Source: an uncultured Actinomycetes bacterium
Lineage (GTDB): Bacteria > Actinomycetota > Actinomycetes > S36-B12 > UBA5976
Length of the DNA: 9,222 bases
Reading direction: 5' to 3'
Assembly: GCA_937896305.1 (NCBI GenBank)
Contig: CALBND010000162.1
Location: forward strand, 1 to 9,222
Part shown: piece after piece, positions 1 through 5,739 of the stretch
Position numbering within the stretch: the stretch's first letter is position 1
Layout of the letters: each line of letters begins with the position of its first letter
Notes under the pieces: generated by a model
The model's database searches: none
What the model saw: only the letters and a program-made list of their open reading frames with translations
Told to the model about the DNA's origin: nothing
Position numbers and translations under genes: made by a program

Positions 1-330
1 GTCAGTGCCTGCTGGTTTAAATCTAGAGAAAGAATAAGCCGCCAAGAAGGAAATCAATATAGCTAATGTCACCGAACCGAAGGAATAAATAATTGAGTGG
101 GTGATGTAGGAAAGAGTGTTTCCAAAACCAATTGCTTCTGAAATGTTGGTAAAAGTTGGTTTGAATATAAATACTGGTGGAGAAATTAGAATTTGCTCTT
201 TAGGCTTGAATGCTGAGGAAATAATCCAGGCAATCGGTAAGAAAAACAGGATGGAAACAAACCAACCCAGCATTGTGGTCAGTTTTAGTGGACCAGATTT
301 ACGTTTTGGTTTAAAAGTAACTGCTGACAT
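1..330 (-). CDS. Carbohydrate ABC transporter permease, MalG type (partial, 3' end outside window)
   Basis: This is the N-terminal 110 residues of an inner-membrane permease, read from an ATG at 330 down to the left edge without a stop. A short basic N-terminus is followed by a first membrane helix (about residues 17-40) ending in Ser-Ala-Phe-Lys-Pro, a typical MalG-family junction. A periplasmic stretch follows, then a second hydrophobic segment (about 80-103). The EAA loop that contacts the ATPase would lie beyond the edge. The start is well supported: GAGGG lies a few bases upstream and only one base separates it from the stop of the preceding permease gene, so the two are probably translationally coupled. 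By family knowledge it would form a heterodimeric channel with the MalF-type permease next to it. The substrate is unknown. An ATPase gene may follow outside the window, or the importer may use a shared ATPase encoded elsewhere. Confidence 0.88.
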   Translation of the reverse strand, partial: MSAVTFKPKRKSGPLKLTTMLGWFVSILFFLPIAWIISSAFKPKEQILISPPVFIFKPTFTNISEAIGFGNTLSYITHSIIYSFGSVTLAILISFLAAYSFSRFKPAGTD

Positions 331-331
331 T

Positions 332-1276
332 TTATCCCTCTGCTTTCTTGCGAGCATTTAAGATGTACAAGTAAATTGAAGTCAAAGCAATAGCTATGAA
401 AAGTAAGAAAACCGAAACAGCTGAAGAGTAGCCCAGTTTGAAAGATTTGAAGGAAAATCGATACAAAGAAATAGCAATTAATTCAGTTCTATCTCCTGGT
501 CCTCCACCAGTCATCACATAGGCCAAGTCCATTGTTTTGAAAGCATCAATAGAGCGAAGTAAAATTCCTAAACCTAAAATAAATTTAGCGTGTGGCCAAA
601 TTACTGTGCTGATTAATCTTGTTATAGGTAGACGATCAACTGATGCTGCTTCTAATTCAGCTTTTGGAACTGAACCAAGGGCAGCCAATGTCATCAAAGT
701 CATAAATGGTGTCCACATCCAAGTATCAACCAAAACTAATGTTGGAAACGCCAATGTTTGATCCGTTAACAAATCAAATCGTTCAAACCCAATTAAACTT
801 GCCAGATAGTTTACGACTCCCAGAGTCGGATCAAGAATAAATTTCCAAAATAAAGATGTTGCAATTGGTGTTACCACCATTGGTGTGAAGAGAAGAGTTA
901 AAGCTAGGCGACGTCCTGGCATTTTGTCGTTTTTCCAAAACAAAACACCAATTAAAATTCCTAAAAGAGTTTGCAAAATTACTGCTGCAATTAAGAAAAC
1001 AAAAGTTCTAGAAACCGCACCAGCTAATTGTTGATTTGCTAAGAAATCTGTAAAGTTTTTGAAACCAATTAATTTTGGTTTATTTGCTGAAGTTAGGGTG
1101 TAGTCATAAAAAGCTAAACCAAACATCCAAACAGTTGGTACAACGCTCATTAAAATAAAGAAGAATAAAACGGGGGCTAAAATTCCCCAACTAAAAAAAT
1201 TCTTTTTGGTTTCTTGCTTGGCAGGCTTAGGCGCATCCTTGATGGATCGTTCTAACGTTTCGACGCTCTTGGCCAT
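332..1276 (-). CDS. Carbohydrate ABC transporter permease, MalF/UgpA type
   Basis: A complete 314-residue inner-membrane permease of the CUT1 sugar importer class. About six hydrophobic segments are visible (near residues 31-56, 90-113, 124-146, 178-200, 230-240 and 285-307). The family signature Thr-Gly-Gly-Gly-Pro-Gly is at 256-261 and the ATPase-contacting EAA loop begins at Glu209-Ala-Ala. Within that loop the usual Asp-Gly-Ala reads Asp214-Arg215-Leu216, an unusual change. The ATG at 1276 is preceded by a GGGAAGG ribosome site. The gene lies 120 bp downstream of the binding-protein gene, beyond a stable hairpin, and one base before the MalG-type gene, so the three form an import operon. 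MalF proteins pair with MalG proteins to pass substrate delivered by the binding protein. Substrate identity cannot be read from a permease. The family call is secure. Confidence 0.93.
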   Translation of the reverse strand: MAKSVETLERSIKDAPKPAKQETKKNFFSWGILAPVLFFFILMSVVPTVWMFGLAFYDYTLTSANKPKLIGFKNFTDFLANQQLAGAVSRTFVFLIAAVILQTLLGILIGVLFWKNDKMPGRRLALTLLFTPMVVTPIATSLFWKFILDPTLGVVNYLASLIGFERFDLLTDQTLAFPTLVLVDTWMWTPFMTLMTLAALGSVPKAELEAASVDRLPITRLISTVIWPHAKFILGLGILLRSIDAFKTMDLAYVMTGGGPGDRTELIAISLYRFSFKSFKLGYSSAVSVFLLFIAIALTSIYLYILNARKKAEG

Positions 1277-1337
1277 TACCTTCCCTACTCACAGACTCGA
1301 TGATTTTAGTAAATAACTTTTGGTTAATCATAAAGAG

Positions 1338-1374
1338 TTGTCTTGGTGTCCCGTTAACCGGGCCACCAAGACAA
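1338..1374 (-). terminator. Intercistronic hairpin between binding-protein and permease genes; possible attenuator or mRNA stabiliser
   Basis: An 11-bp perfect stem (1338-1348 with 1364-1374) continues, after one mismatch, into a 4-bp CCCG/CGGG stem around a 5-base loop. It lies 23 bp past the stop of the binding-protein gene in the direction of transcription. On the minus strand the stem is followed by CTCTTTATGATT, a weak U-rich tail, so full termination is unlikely. Partial termination, or protection of the upstream mRNA from 3' decay, would give more binding protein than permease, as known for mal-type operons. The better T run (1381-1386) is on the other strand, where no gene reads in. 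Confidence 0.6.
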
Positions 1375-1396
1375 TTATCTTTTTTCTAATTTCTCG

Positions 1397-2923
1397 TTAG
1401 AGAGTTAGAGAGTCGACATTCTCCGGAGGAGGTGTCTGGGTACGACCGGCATTGAATAGGATTTGCTGTTGTTTAGCAGCAGAGTATTCAAGTGCATCTT
1501 TTGCAGATTTAACTGTTCCACTTGCAAGACCGTTAAATGCTTCTTGTTGTACAGCAAGCATTTCAGCATATTCAGGTAAATGCCAGAAGTCTTGTGAACG
1601 ACCCTCTTCTAACATGTACAAGAATGGCTTGACGTAATGAGCAACTTCTAGGTAAGCAGGATTTGCTGCACCTTCTTTGCTCCATGGCAATCCACCATTT
1701 GCCAAGATGAATTTATCTTGGGTTTCTTTGGTGTACCACCATTTTAGAACGTCAACAGAAACTCTCATGTGATCATCATCATTGAATGCGTTGATAACCC
1801 ATGGTTGTCCGCCCATTGCACCGATAAGTTTTCCATTCCACTTAGGAAGTGGGATTGAAATAACTTGTTCTGGTTTAACGACGTTATCTGCTCCACCCAT
1901 GAATGCACCAACAGCCAACCATTGCCAAGCACTGAATGCTTTGCCGGTGTTGAAGATGTCAAGGATTTCGCCAATGCCGAATGAAGCAACGTTCTTTGGT
2001 TGATATTTCATCAAACCAATGAATTGATCCAAAGCAGCTGCGTTTACATCAGAGTTTAAGATTCCATAAACATCTGAAGTTGCAGGATCCCAGATTTTTC
2101 CACCTGTTGAATAAGCAAATGGGTAATATGCACAGCTGAAAAAATCGTATTCTTTTGAATACATCATTGCAGTTCCATACATTTCTTGTTCTGGGCGATG
2201 GAAGAATTCAAAGATTTCAACTAAATCTGTGTATTCAATTTCCATCATTGCATCTTGTGTAGTTGGAAGATCTTTACCAGTTTTAGCTTTGAATGCTGCT
2301 TGTTCTGCTGGATCTTCTAACATATCTTTACGCATGAATACACCTTGTGTGTCAGGCATTTGTGGGAAGCCCCAACGAATTCCTGAACCATCTGGGTAAA
2401 CCTGGTAAGTGTTTGTTACCAAACTTGAAAATGGTTCAATGTCTAGTTCTGGGTTTGCTGCGAAGACATCGTCTGCCTTAACAATCCAACCTGGTTCTGA
2501 CAAAGCACCTAACCATTGTGAATCAACGATCAAAAGATTATATTCTTGTGATCCTGATGCAAGGGTTGGAGAAATCTTTTGGAAAAGTTCTCCGAATCCA
2601 CCTTCGATGAAAGTAATATCGTTAACTGTGTAACCATATTTTTCTTTCGCGTAGGCTTGAAAGTCTGGCCAAAGTGTTGCTGGCGCAGAACTTGGTGGCC
2701 ATCCAGCAACTCTGGAATATGCAAAGTCAATTGTCTTGCCTTGCATGTTTTCAGCGTTACTTCCAAACAATGGTGAATCTGTTGCTGGTGCTGCTGCACC
2801 TGCATCGTCTCCACCGCTGCTGCAAGCTGCCAACAGACCAGCTGCTGGAATTGCAACGCCTGCTGCCGCGCCTGCTTTAATCAGACGACGACGGTCAAGC
2901 TTCATTTTTGTTTCTTCTGACAA
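1397..2923 (-). CDS. Extracellular solute-binding lipoprotein of a carbohydrate ABC importer
   Basis: A complete 508-residue binding protein that would capture substrate outside the membrane and deliver it to the adjacent permeases. The N-terminus has Arg11-Arg12-Arg13-Leu-Ile-Lys, close to the twin-arginine export pattern, an alanine-rich hydrophobic stretch, and a lipobox ending in Leu-Ala-Ala-Cys34. A Ser/Gly/Asp/Ala/Pro-rich linker follows, as in actinobacterial lipoproteins. The mature part is rich in aromatic residues (many Trp, Tyr and Phe), as is common for sugar-binding clefts. At 508 residues it is longer than the usual 400-450 of the family. The start is TTG at 2923, chosen because AAGGAG lies 5 bases upstream; the in-frame ATG at 2905 would be too far from that site. 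It heads the importer operon, divergent from the catabolic genes. The ligand is unknown and may be larger or more polar than a simple hexose. Confidence 0.92.
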   Translation of the reverse strand: MSEETKMKLDRRRLIKAGAAAGVAIPAAGLLAACSSGGDDAGAAAPATDSPLFGSNAENMQGKTIDFAYSRVAGWPPSSAPATLWPDFQAYAKEKYGYTVNDITFIEGGFGELFQKISPTLASGSQEYNLLIVDSQWLGALSEPGWIVKADDVFAANPELDIEPFSSLVTNTYQVYPDGSGIRWGFPQMPDTQGVFMRKDMLEDPAEQAAFKAKTGKDLPTTQDAMMEIEYTDLVEIFEFFHRPEQEMYGTAMMYSKEYDFFSCAYYPFAYSTGGKIWDPATSDVYGILNSDVNAAALDQFIGLMKYQPKNVASFGIGEILDIFNTGKAFSAWQWLAVGAFMGGADNVVKPEQVISIPLPKWNGKLIGAMGGQPWVINAFNDDDHMRVSVDVLKWWYTKETQDKFILANGGLPWSKEGAANPAYLEVAHYVKPFLYMLEEGRSQDFWHLPEYAEMLAVQQEAFNGLASGTVKSAKDALEYSAAKQQQILFNAGRTQTPPPENVDSLTL

Positions 2924-2943
2924 GAGAGCTCCTTCTCAAAATG

Positions 2944-2966
2944 GATTGACCTAAGACAGGTCAATC
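2944..2966. promoter_or_regulatory. Perfect inverted repeat in the importer leader (operator or 5' mRNA hairpin)
   Basis: Nine-base arms GATTGACCT and AGGTCAATC flank a 5-base spacer AAGAC, with perfect complementarity. The repeat lies just downstream of the candidate importer promoter and a few bases upstream of the ribosome site of the binding-protein gene. A repressor bound here would block the importer. As RNA it would form a hairpin near the 5' end of the transcript, which can protect mRNA. I cannot tell these apart from sequence. Confidence 0.6.
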
Positions 2967-2974
2967 TAGGCTTA

Positions 2975-3004
2975 ATAATGGGATACAAGTCCGTATTCAG
3001 TCAA
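2975..3004 (-). promoter_or_regulatory. Candidate promoter for the importer operon
   Basis: On the minus strand TTGACT (plus coordinates 2999-3004) and CATTAT (2975-2980) are separated by 18 bp, a fair sigma-70-like arrangement. The predicted start would be near 2968, at the edge of the inverted repeat at 2944-2966 and about 45 bases before the TTG start codon. This is pattern matching only. Confidence 0.45.
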
Positions 3005-3031
3005 TAGATTCTGGCCAAAAACCATAACAAT

Positions 3032-3062
3032 TTGATAACGAAATCCGCAGGCCGGTTATAGT
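3032..3062 (+). promoter_or_regulatory. Candidate promoter for the isomerase/DJ-1 gene pair
   Basis: TTGATA (3032-3037) and GTTATA (3055-3060) are 17 bp apart, with TATAGT (3057-3062) as an alternative -10 element. The start would fall near 3068, inside a short perfect inverted repeat, GTGAA and TTCAC around ATTC (3061-3074). The repeat is short enough to be chance, but its place at the start point would suit an operator. Confidence 0.4.
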
Positions 3063-3104
3063 GAAATTCTTCACGACCAGGACCCTGAAGACTAGGAAGC
3101 AAAA

Positions 3105-3572
3105 GTGACTAAATACCGAATTGCCGTGGGCTCAGATTTTGCTGGATTCGAATTGAAAGAGATTTTGAAAAAGTACCTAGCAGCTGATCCTAGGGTGGCA
3201 GAAATTATTGAAATTGGCGTTACTTCACTAGAAGATAAAACTGATTATCCAAACATTGGATTTGGTCTTGCAACAAAAATTTCTGAAGGGTCTGCAGATC
3301 GCGGGTTACTTGTTTGTGGCACAGGTATTGGAATGGCAATTTCTGCTAACAAAGTTCCAGGAATACGAGCAACAACAACTCATGATCCTTATTCTTTAGA
3401 AAGAGCAGTGTTAAGTAATAACTGTCAAGTAATTTGCATGGGAGCAAGAGTGATTGCCCCTGAATTAGCATTGAATTTAATTAAACCTTGGCTTGATTAT
3501 GTTTTTGATGAACAAGGATCAAGTGCACCGAAAGTTAAAAGAATAAATGAATTAGAAAAAGAACAAGGATAA
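3105..3572 (+). CDS. RpiB/LacA/LacB-family sugar-phosphate isomerase
   Basis: A complete 155-residue cytoplasmic aldose-ketose isomerase, of normal length for the family (about 145-160). Visible signatures are Gly-Ser-Asp11 with Ala13-Gly-Phe near the start, Asp47-Tyr-Pro, the catalytic-loop block Cys71-Gly-Thr-Gly-Ile-Gly-Met followed by Ala81-Asn-Lys, His93-Asp, and Cys-Met-Gly-Ala-Arg115. Two positions differ from textbook RpiB: the His of Asp-His-Ala-Gly-Phe is Phe12, and the C-terminal Arg-His pair near the phosphate site appears as Pro142-Lys143, although Arg146 is kept. The family includes ribose-5-phosphate, galactose-6-phosphate and tetrulose-phosphate isomerases, so the substrate may be other than ribose 5-phosphate. 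The start is GTG with AGGA 7 bases upstream. It is the first plus-strand gene of the divergent locus, 16 bp before the DJ-1/PfpI gene. Confidence 0.9.
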   Translation: MTKYRIAVGSDFAGFELKEILKKYLAADPRVAEIIEIGVTSLEDKTDYPNIGFGLATKISEGSADRGLLVCGTGIGMAISANKVPGIRATTTHDPYSLERAVLSNNCQVICMGARVIAPELALNLIKPWLDYVFDEQGSSAPKVKRINELEKEQG

Positions 3573-3588
3573 GGATAAGGAAAAAATA

Positions 3589-4101
3589 ATGAGCAAAGGT
3601 ACAGTTGCATTTCCAATTGCAGATGGTGTTGAAGATTTGGAATATCACGTAACCAGAATGCGTTTAGAAGAAGAAGGTTACAAATGTGTAAGTGCTGGTT
3701 TGAAAAAAGAATCCATCACTGGTAAAAATGGTTTGATCATTGAAGTTGAAGTTTTAATTTCTGATTTAAAAGCTGATGACTTAATCGGATTAGTATTAGC
3801 CGGTGGTTGGGCTACAGATAAATTAAGAAGATATGACAACGTCAATGAATTAATTAAAAATGTTAATTCACAAAATAAAATAATTGGAATTATTTGTCAT
3901 GGTGGATCAATGGCAATCTCTGCTGGAATAGTTGCTGGCAAAAAATCCACTGGCTCACTTGGCATCAAAGATGATTTAGTAAATGCCGGAGCTACTTGGG
4001 TTGATGCTCCAGCTTTTGCTGATGGCAATTTAGTCTGGGGCAGAGTTGTGGCCGATATTCCTGATTTCTGCCGAGAGATGGTTAAAGCCTTAAATAAGTA
4101 A
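3589..4101 (+). CDS. DJ-1/PfpI-family protein (class I glutamine-amidotransferase-like fold)
   Basis: A complete 170-residue cytoplasmic protein of the length usual for PfpI/YhbO-type members. It has the acidic residue Glu15 in Asp-Gly-Val-Glu, the Ala-Gly-Gly-Trp turn (71-74), the nucleophile elbow Ile-Cys103-His104-Gly, and a Gly-Ile-Lys-Asp-Asp-Leu-Val-Asn-Ala-Gly block near 125-134. In typical PfpI proteins the Cys-His-Gly is followed by Pro and the C-terminal part has a Ser-Arg-x-Pro stretch; here these read Gly106 and Gly151-Arg-Val-Val, so the pocket is altered. Family members have been reported as proteases, glyoxalases/deglycases and hydratases, and I cannot choose among these. Translation starts at an ATG after repeated AAGGA units (about 3566-3580). 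It is in an operon with the isomerase, which suggests a role in handling a reactive sugar or its by-product (inference). Confidence 0.88.
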   Translation: MSKGTVAFPIADGVEDLEYHVTRMRLEEEGYKCVSAGLKKESITGKNGLIIEVEVLISDLKADDLIGLVLAGGWATDKLRRYDNVNELIKNVNSQNKIIGIICHGGSMAISAGIVAGKKSTGSLGIKDDLVNAGATWVDAPAFADGNLVWGRVVADIPDFCREMVKALNK

Positions 4102-4142
4102 TCTGTCTATATATATAGGCAAAAAATAATCATTAATTCCTA

Positions 4143-4172
4143 TTGACCTACCCCTCACTCGCCTATTATTGT
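4143..4172 (+). promoter_or_regulatory. Candidate promoter for the oxidase-epimerase-hydrolase operon
   Basis: TTGACC (4143-4148) pairs with TATTGT (4167-4172) at 18 bp, or with TATTAT (4164-4169) at 15 bp. Transcription would start near 4179, inside the inverted repeat at 4175-4204, which is the classic layout for repression. The region 4102-4221 otherwise holds only an AT-rich palindrome (4104-4121) and no small gene that I can support. Confidence 0.45.
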
Positions 4173-4174
4173 CT

Positions 4175-4204
4175 TTTTCTGTATACCAATTTGAATACAG
4201 AAAA
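4175..4204. promoter_or_regulatory. 30-bp inverted repeat, probable operator of the catabolic operon
   Basis: Ten-base arms TTTTCTGTAT and ATACAGAAAA are perfectly complementary, and the 10-base centre ACCAATTTGA is itself partly symmetric (3 of 5 pairs). The total is 13 of 15 paired positions. It covers the predicted transcription start and lies 17 bp before the start codon of the FAD oxidase. A dimeric repressor such as the GntR-family protein at 8816 is the natural candidate (inference). The AT-rich arms make a terminator less likely because no T run follows. Confidence 0.62.
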
Positions 4205-4221
4205 CGATTGAATCGAGAGTA

Positions 4222-5694
4222 ATGGAAAAGGCTCAAAACGAAGTCAGAGCGAATTATTTAATTAATCAAGTAGCACGTGAATTAGGTGCTGTAGTTGGGC
4301 ACGGTCAAGTAAGTACCGATAAAGATAAAAGAATTGAACAAGCCAGTGACTGGTCTTGGATGAGTAAATTCTTGCAACACAAAAACCTAGAATTACCAAT
4401 TGCTGACTTAGTTGTTTCACCTAAAACTTCTGAAGAAGTTTCTAAAGTTGTAGCTATTGCTAATGAATATCGAATTCCAGTAATTCCCCGGGGTGGTGGT
4501 TCTGGAACTCAATCAGGAACCTTTGCACTCTATGGCGGCATTGCCCTAGATCTAAAAAGATTAAACAAAGTTGTTGAAGTTGATGAGAACTCAATGATTG
4601 TCACCGTTGAAGCAGGTGTTGATGGGTCAGTTTTGGAAAAAGAATTAAACGCTAAAGGCTTAACAATGCCTCACTACCCTGGTTCACATTTCTTTGGTGC
4701 AACTATTGGTGGTTGTCTTGCAGCCAGAGGAAGCGGTGTTGTTTCAACCAAATATGGCAAAGCTGAAGATTTAGTTTTACAAATAGAAGCAGTCATGGCT
4801 TCTGGAAAAATTATTTCAACTTTACCTGTACCAAGTCATGCTTCAGGTCCAGGAATTATTCAAACGCTGATTGGCAGTGAAGGAACTCTAGGTGTGATTA
4901 CTAAAGCTGCAATGCGTTTAGAACATCTACCTGAATCAAGAGTTTTCTTGTCTTATGGATTTAAAGATGTTGATCAAGGAATAGAAGCCGCACGACAAAT
5001 CATGACCAAAAGATGGAGACCAGCAGTAATCAGACTTTATGACGAAGCTGACACTAAGAAATTATCTGAATGGTTAAACCTAGGTGTGCAAGGTGTCTTG
5101 ATGATAATTATGTGCGATGGAACTAAATCATTAACTGATTTAGAAGCCAAAGAAATTAATGATCTTTGTGTAGGTGTGGGCGGTAAACCACACGGCCCAG
5201 AAGTTGGGCAAAACTGGTGGGACGGGAAATATGAGCCATTTAAACATGGCAATATTCCTGCCCCACCCCTAATTTATGGCACCACAGATACTTGTGCCAG
5301 ATTCAACGATTTGCCAGCTATCTATAGAGCTAAAAAGGAAGTAATTGAAAAACAGTTCTCCCACCATAAAGCTCGTTACACCGCGCACTTTTCGCACTGG
5401 TTTCCGTGGGGCGGCATGATTTATGACCGCTTTTACATAGATAATGCCCCCGAAGATATTGACGAAGCAATGAAATTGCACGACGATTTATGGAATGCAG
5501 CAATTGATGCGTCTTTGAAAAACGGAGGAACCTTAAACGAACACCATGGTGTTGGTTTGAAACTAGGCCGATTTATGAAGACACAACATGGCTCAGCTTG
5601 GGAATACATGCTGAGTCTTAAAAAAGCGTGGGATCCAAACGGAATTATGAATCCAGGAAAACTGGGTTTTGGTCCTCCGGGTACCACGAATTAA
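4222..5694 (+). CDS. FAD-linked oxidase/dehydrogenase, GlcD/AGPS-like (VAO/PCMH family)
   Basis: A complete 490-residue flavoenzyme. The N-terminal FAD domain shows Pro89-Arg-Gly-Gly-Gly-Ser-Gly-Thr (89-96), Pro153-Gly-Ser with Gly-Ala-Thr-Ile-Gly-Gly (159-164), Tyr178-Gly-Lys-Ala-Glu-Asp-Leu, and Gly218-Ser-Glu-Gly-Thr-Leu-Gly. The C-terminal cap holds Asn439-Glu-His-His-Gly-Val-Gly and ends with Asp471-Pro-Asn-Gly-Ile-Met-Asn-Pro-Gly-Lys. Relatives oxidise glycolate, D-lactate or other 2-hydroxy acids, or act as alkyl-DHAP synthase; the double-His motif and the Glu-Asp-Leu segment lean towards the latter branch. No iron-sulfur partner (GlcF-like) or GlcE-like subunit is adjacent, so it probably works alone or with an unknown electron acceptor. 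No membrane segment or signal peptide is seen. It is the first gene after the 4175-4204 repeat. In this context it probably oxidises a hydroxyl of the imported substrate or a derived acid (inference). The ribosome site, GAGAG, is weak. Confidence 0.9.
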   Translation: MEKAQNEVRANYLINQVARELGAVVGHGQVSTDKDKRIEQASDWSWMSKFLQHKNLELPIADLVVSPKTSEEVSKVVAIANEYRIPVIPRGGGSGTQSGTFALYGGIALDLKRLNKVVEVDENSMIVTVEAGVDGSVLEKELNAKGLTMPHYPGSHFFGATIGGCLAARGSGVVSTKYGKAEDLVLQIEAVMASGKIISTLPVPSHASGPGIIQTLIGSEGTLGVITKAAMRLEHLPESRVFLSYGFKDVDQGIEAARQIMTKRWRPAVIRLYDEADTKKLSEWLNLGVQGVLMIIMCDGTKSLTDLEAKEINDLCVGVGGKPHGPEVGQNWWDGKYEPFKHGNIPAPPLIYGTTDTCARFNDLPAIYRAKKEVIEKQFSHHKARYTAHFSHWFPWGGMIYDRFYIDNAPEDIDEAMKLHDDLWNAAIDASLKNGGTLNEHHGVGLKLGRFMKTQHGSAWEYMLSLKKAWDPNGIMNPGKLGFGPPGTTN

Positions 5695-5703
5695 ATAAAG
5701 GTT

Positions 5704-5726
5704 TAGTAACTAAGAGTTAGTTACTA
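5704..5726 (+). repeat. Perfect intercistronic hairpin before the epimerase gene
   Basis: Ten-base arms TAGTAACTAA and TTAGTTACTA enclose a 3-base loop GAG and fill most of the 45-bp gap between the oxidase stop and the epimerase start. The ribosome site GAAGGGA follows immediately. No T run follows, so it is not a standard terminator. It may stabilise or process the mRNA, tune translation of the epimerase, or be a DNA operator. Confidence 0.6.
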
Positions 5727-5739
5727 GAAGGGAAAAGAA

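Noticed and set aside
1338..1386. Hairpin plus T run read as a plus-strand terminator
   Set aside because: The T run at 1381-1386 suits plus-strand transcription, but no plus-strand gene lies upstream, so an intercistronic role on the minus strand is more sensible.
2530..2856. 108-codon open frame overlapping the binding-protein gene on the same strand
   Set aside because: It lies out of frame inside the binding-protein gene, is a low-complexity Gln/His/Leu-rich translation and has no family motif; it is a shadow of the repetitive alanine-rich linker and body.
4104..4121. AT-rich palindrome just after the DJ-1/PfpI gene, considered as a terminator
   Set aside because: The stem is mostly alternating A and T with no real loop and is followed by an A run, not a T run, on the transcribed strand. 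It may be chance in AT-rich spacer sequence.
4142..4150. Nine-base match ATTGACCTA shared with the inverted repeat at 2945-2953
   Set aside because: Only one arm is present here and it overlaps a TTGAC-type -35 element, so the match is adequately explained by promoter sequence or chance.
5433..5687. Antisense open frame opposite the end of the FAD oxidase gene
   Set aside because: Its translation has no recognisable motif and the sense strand has a well-conserved catalytic C-terminus, so it is a shadow.
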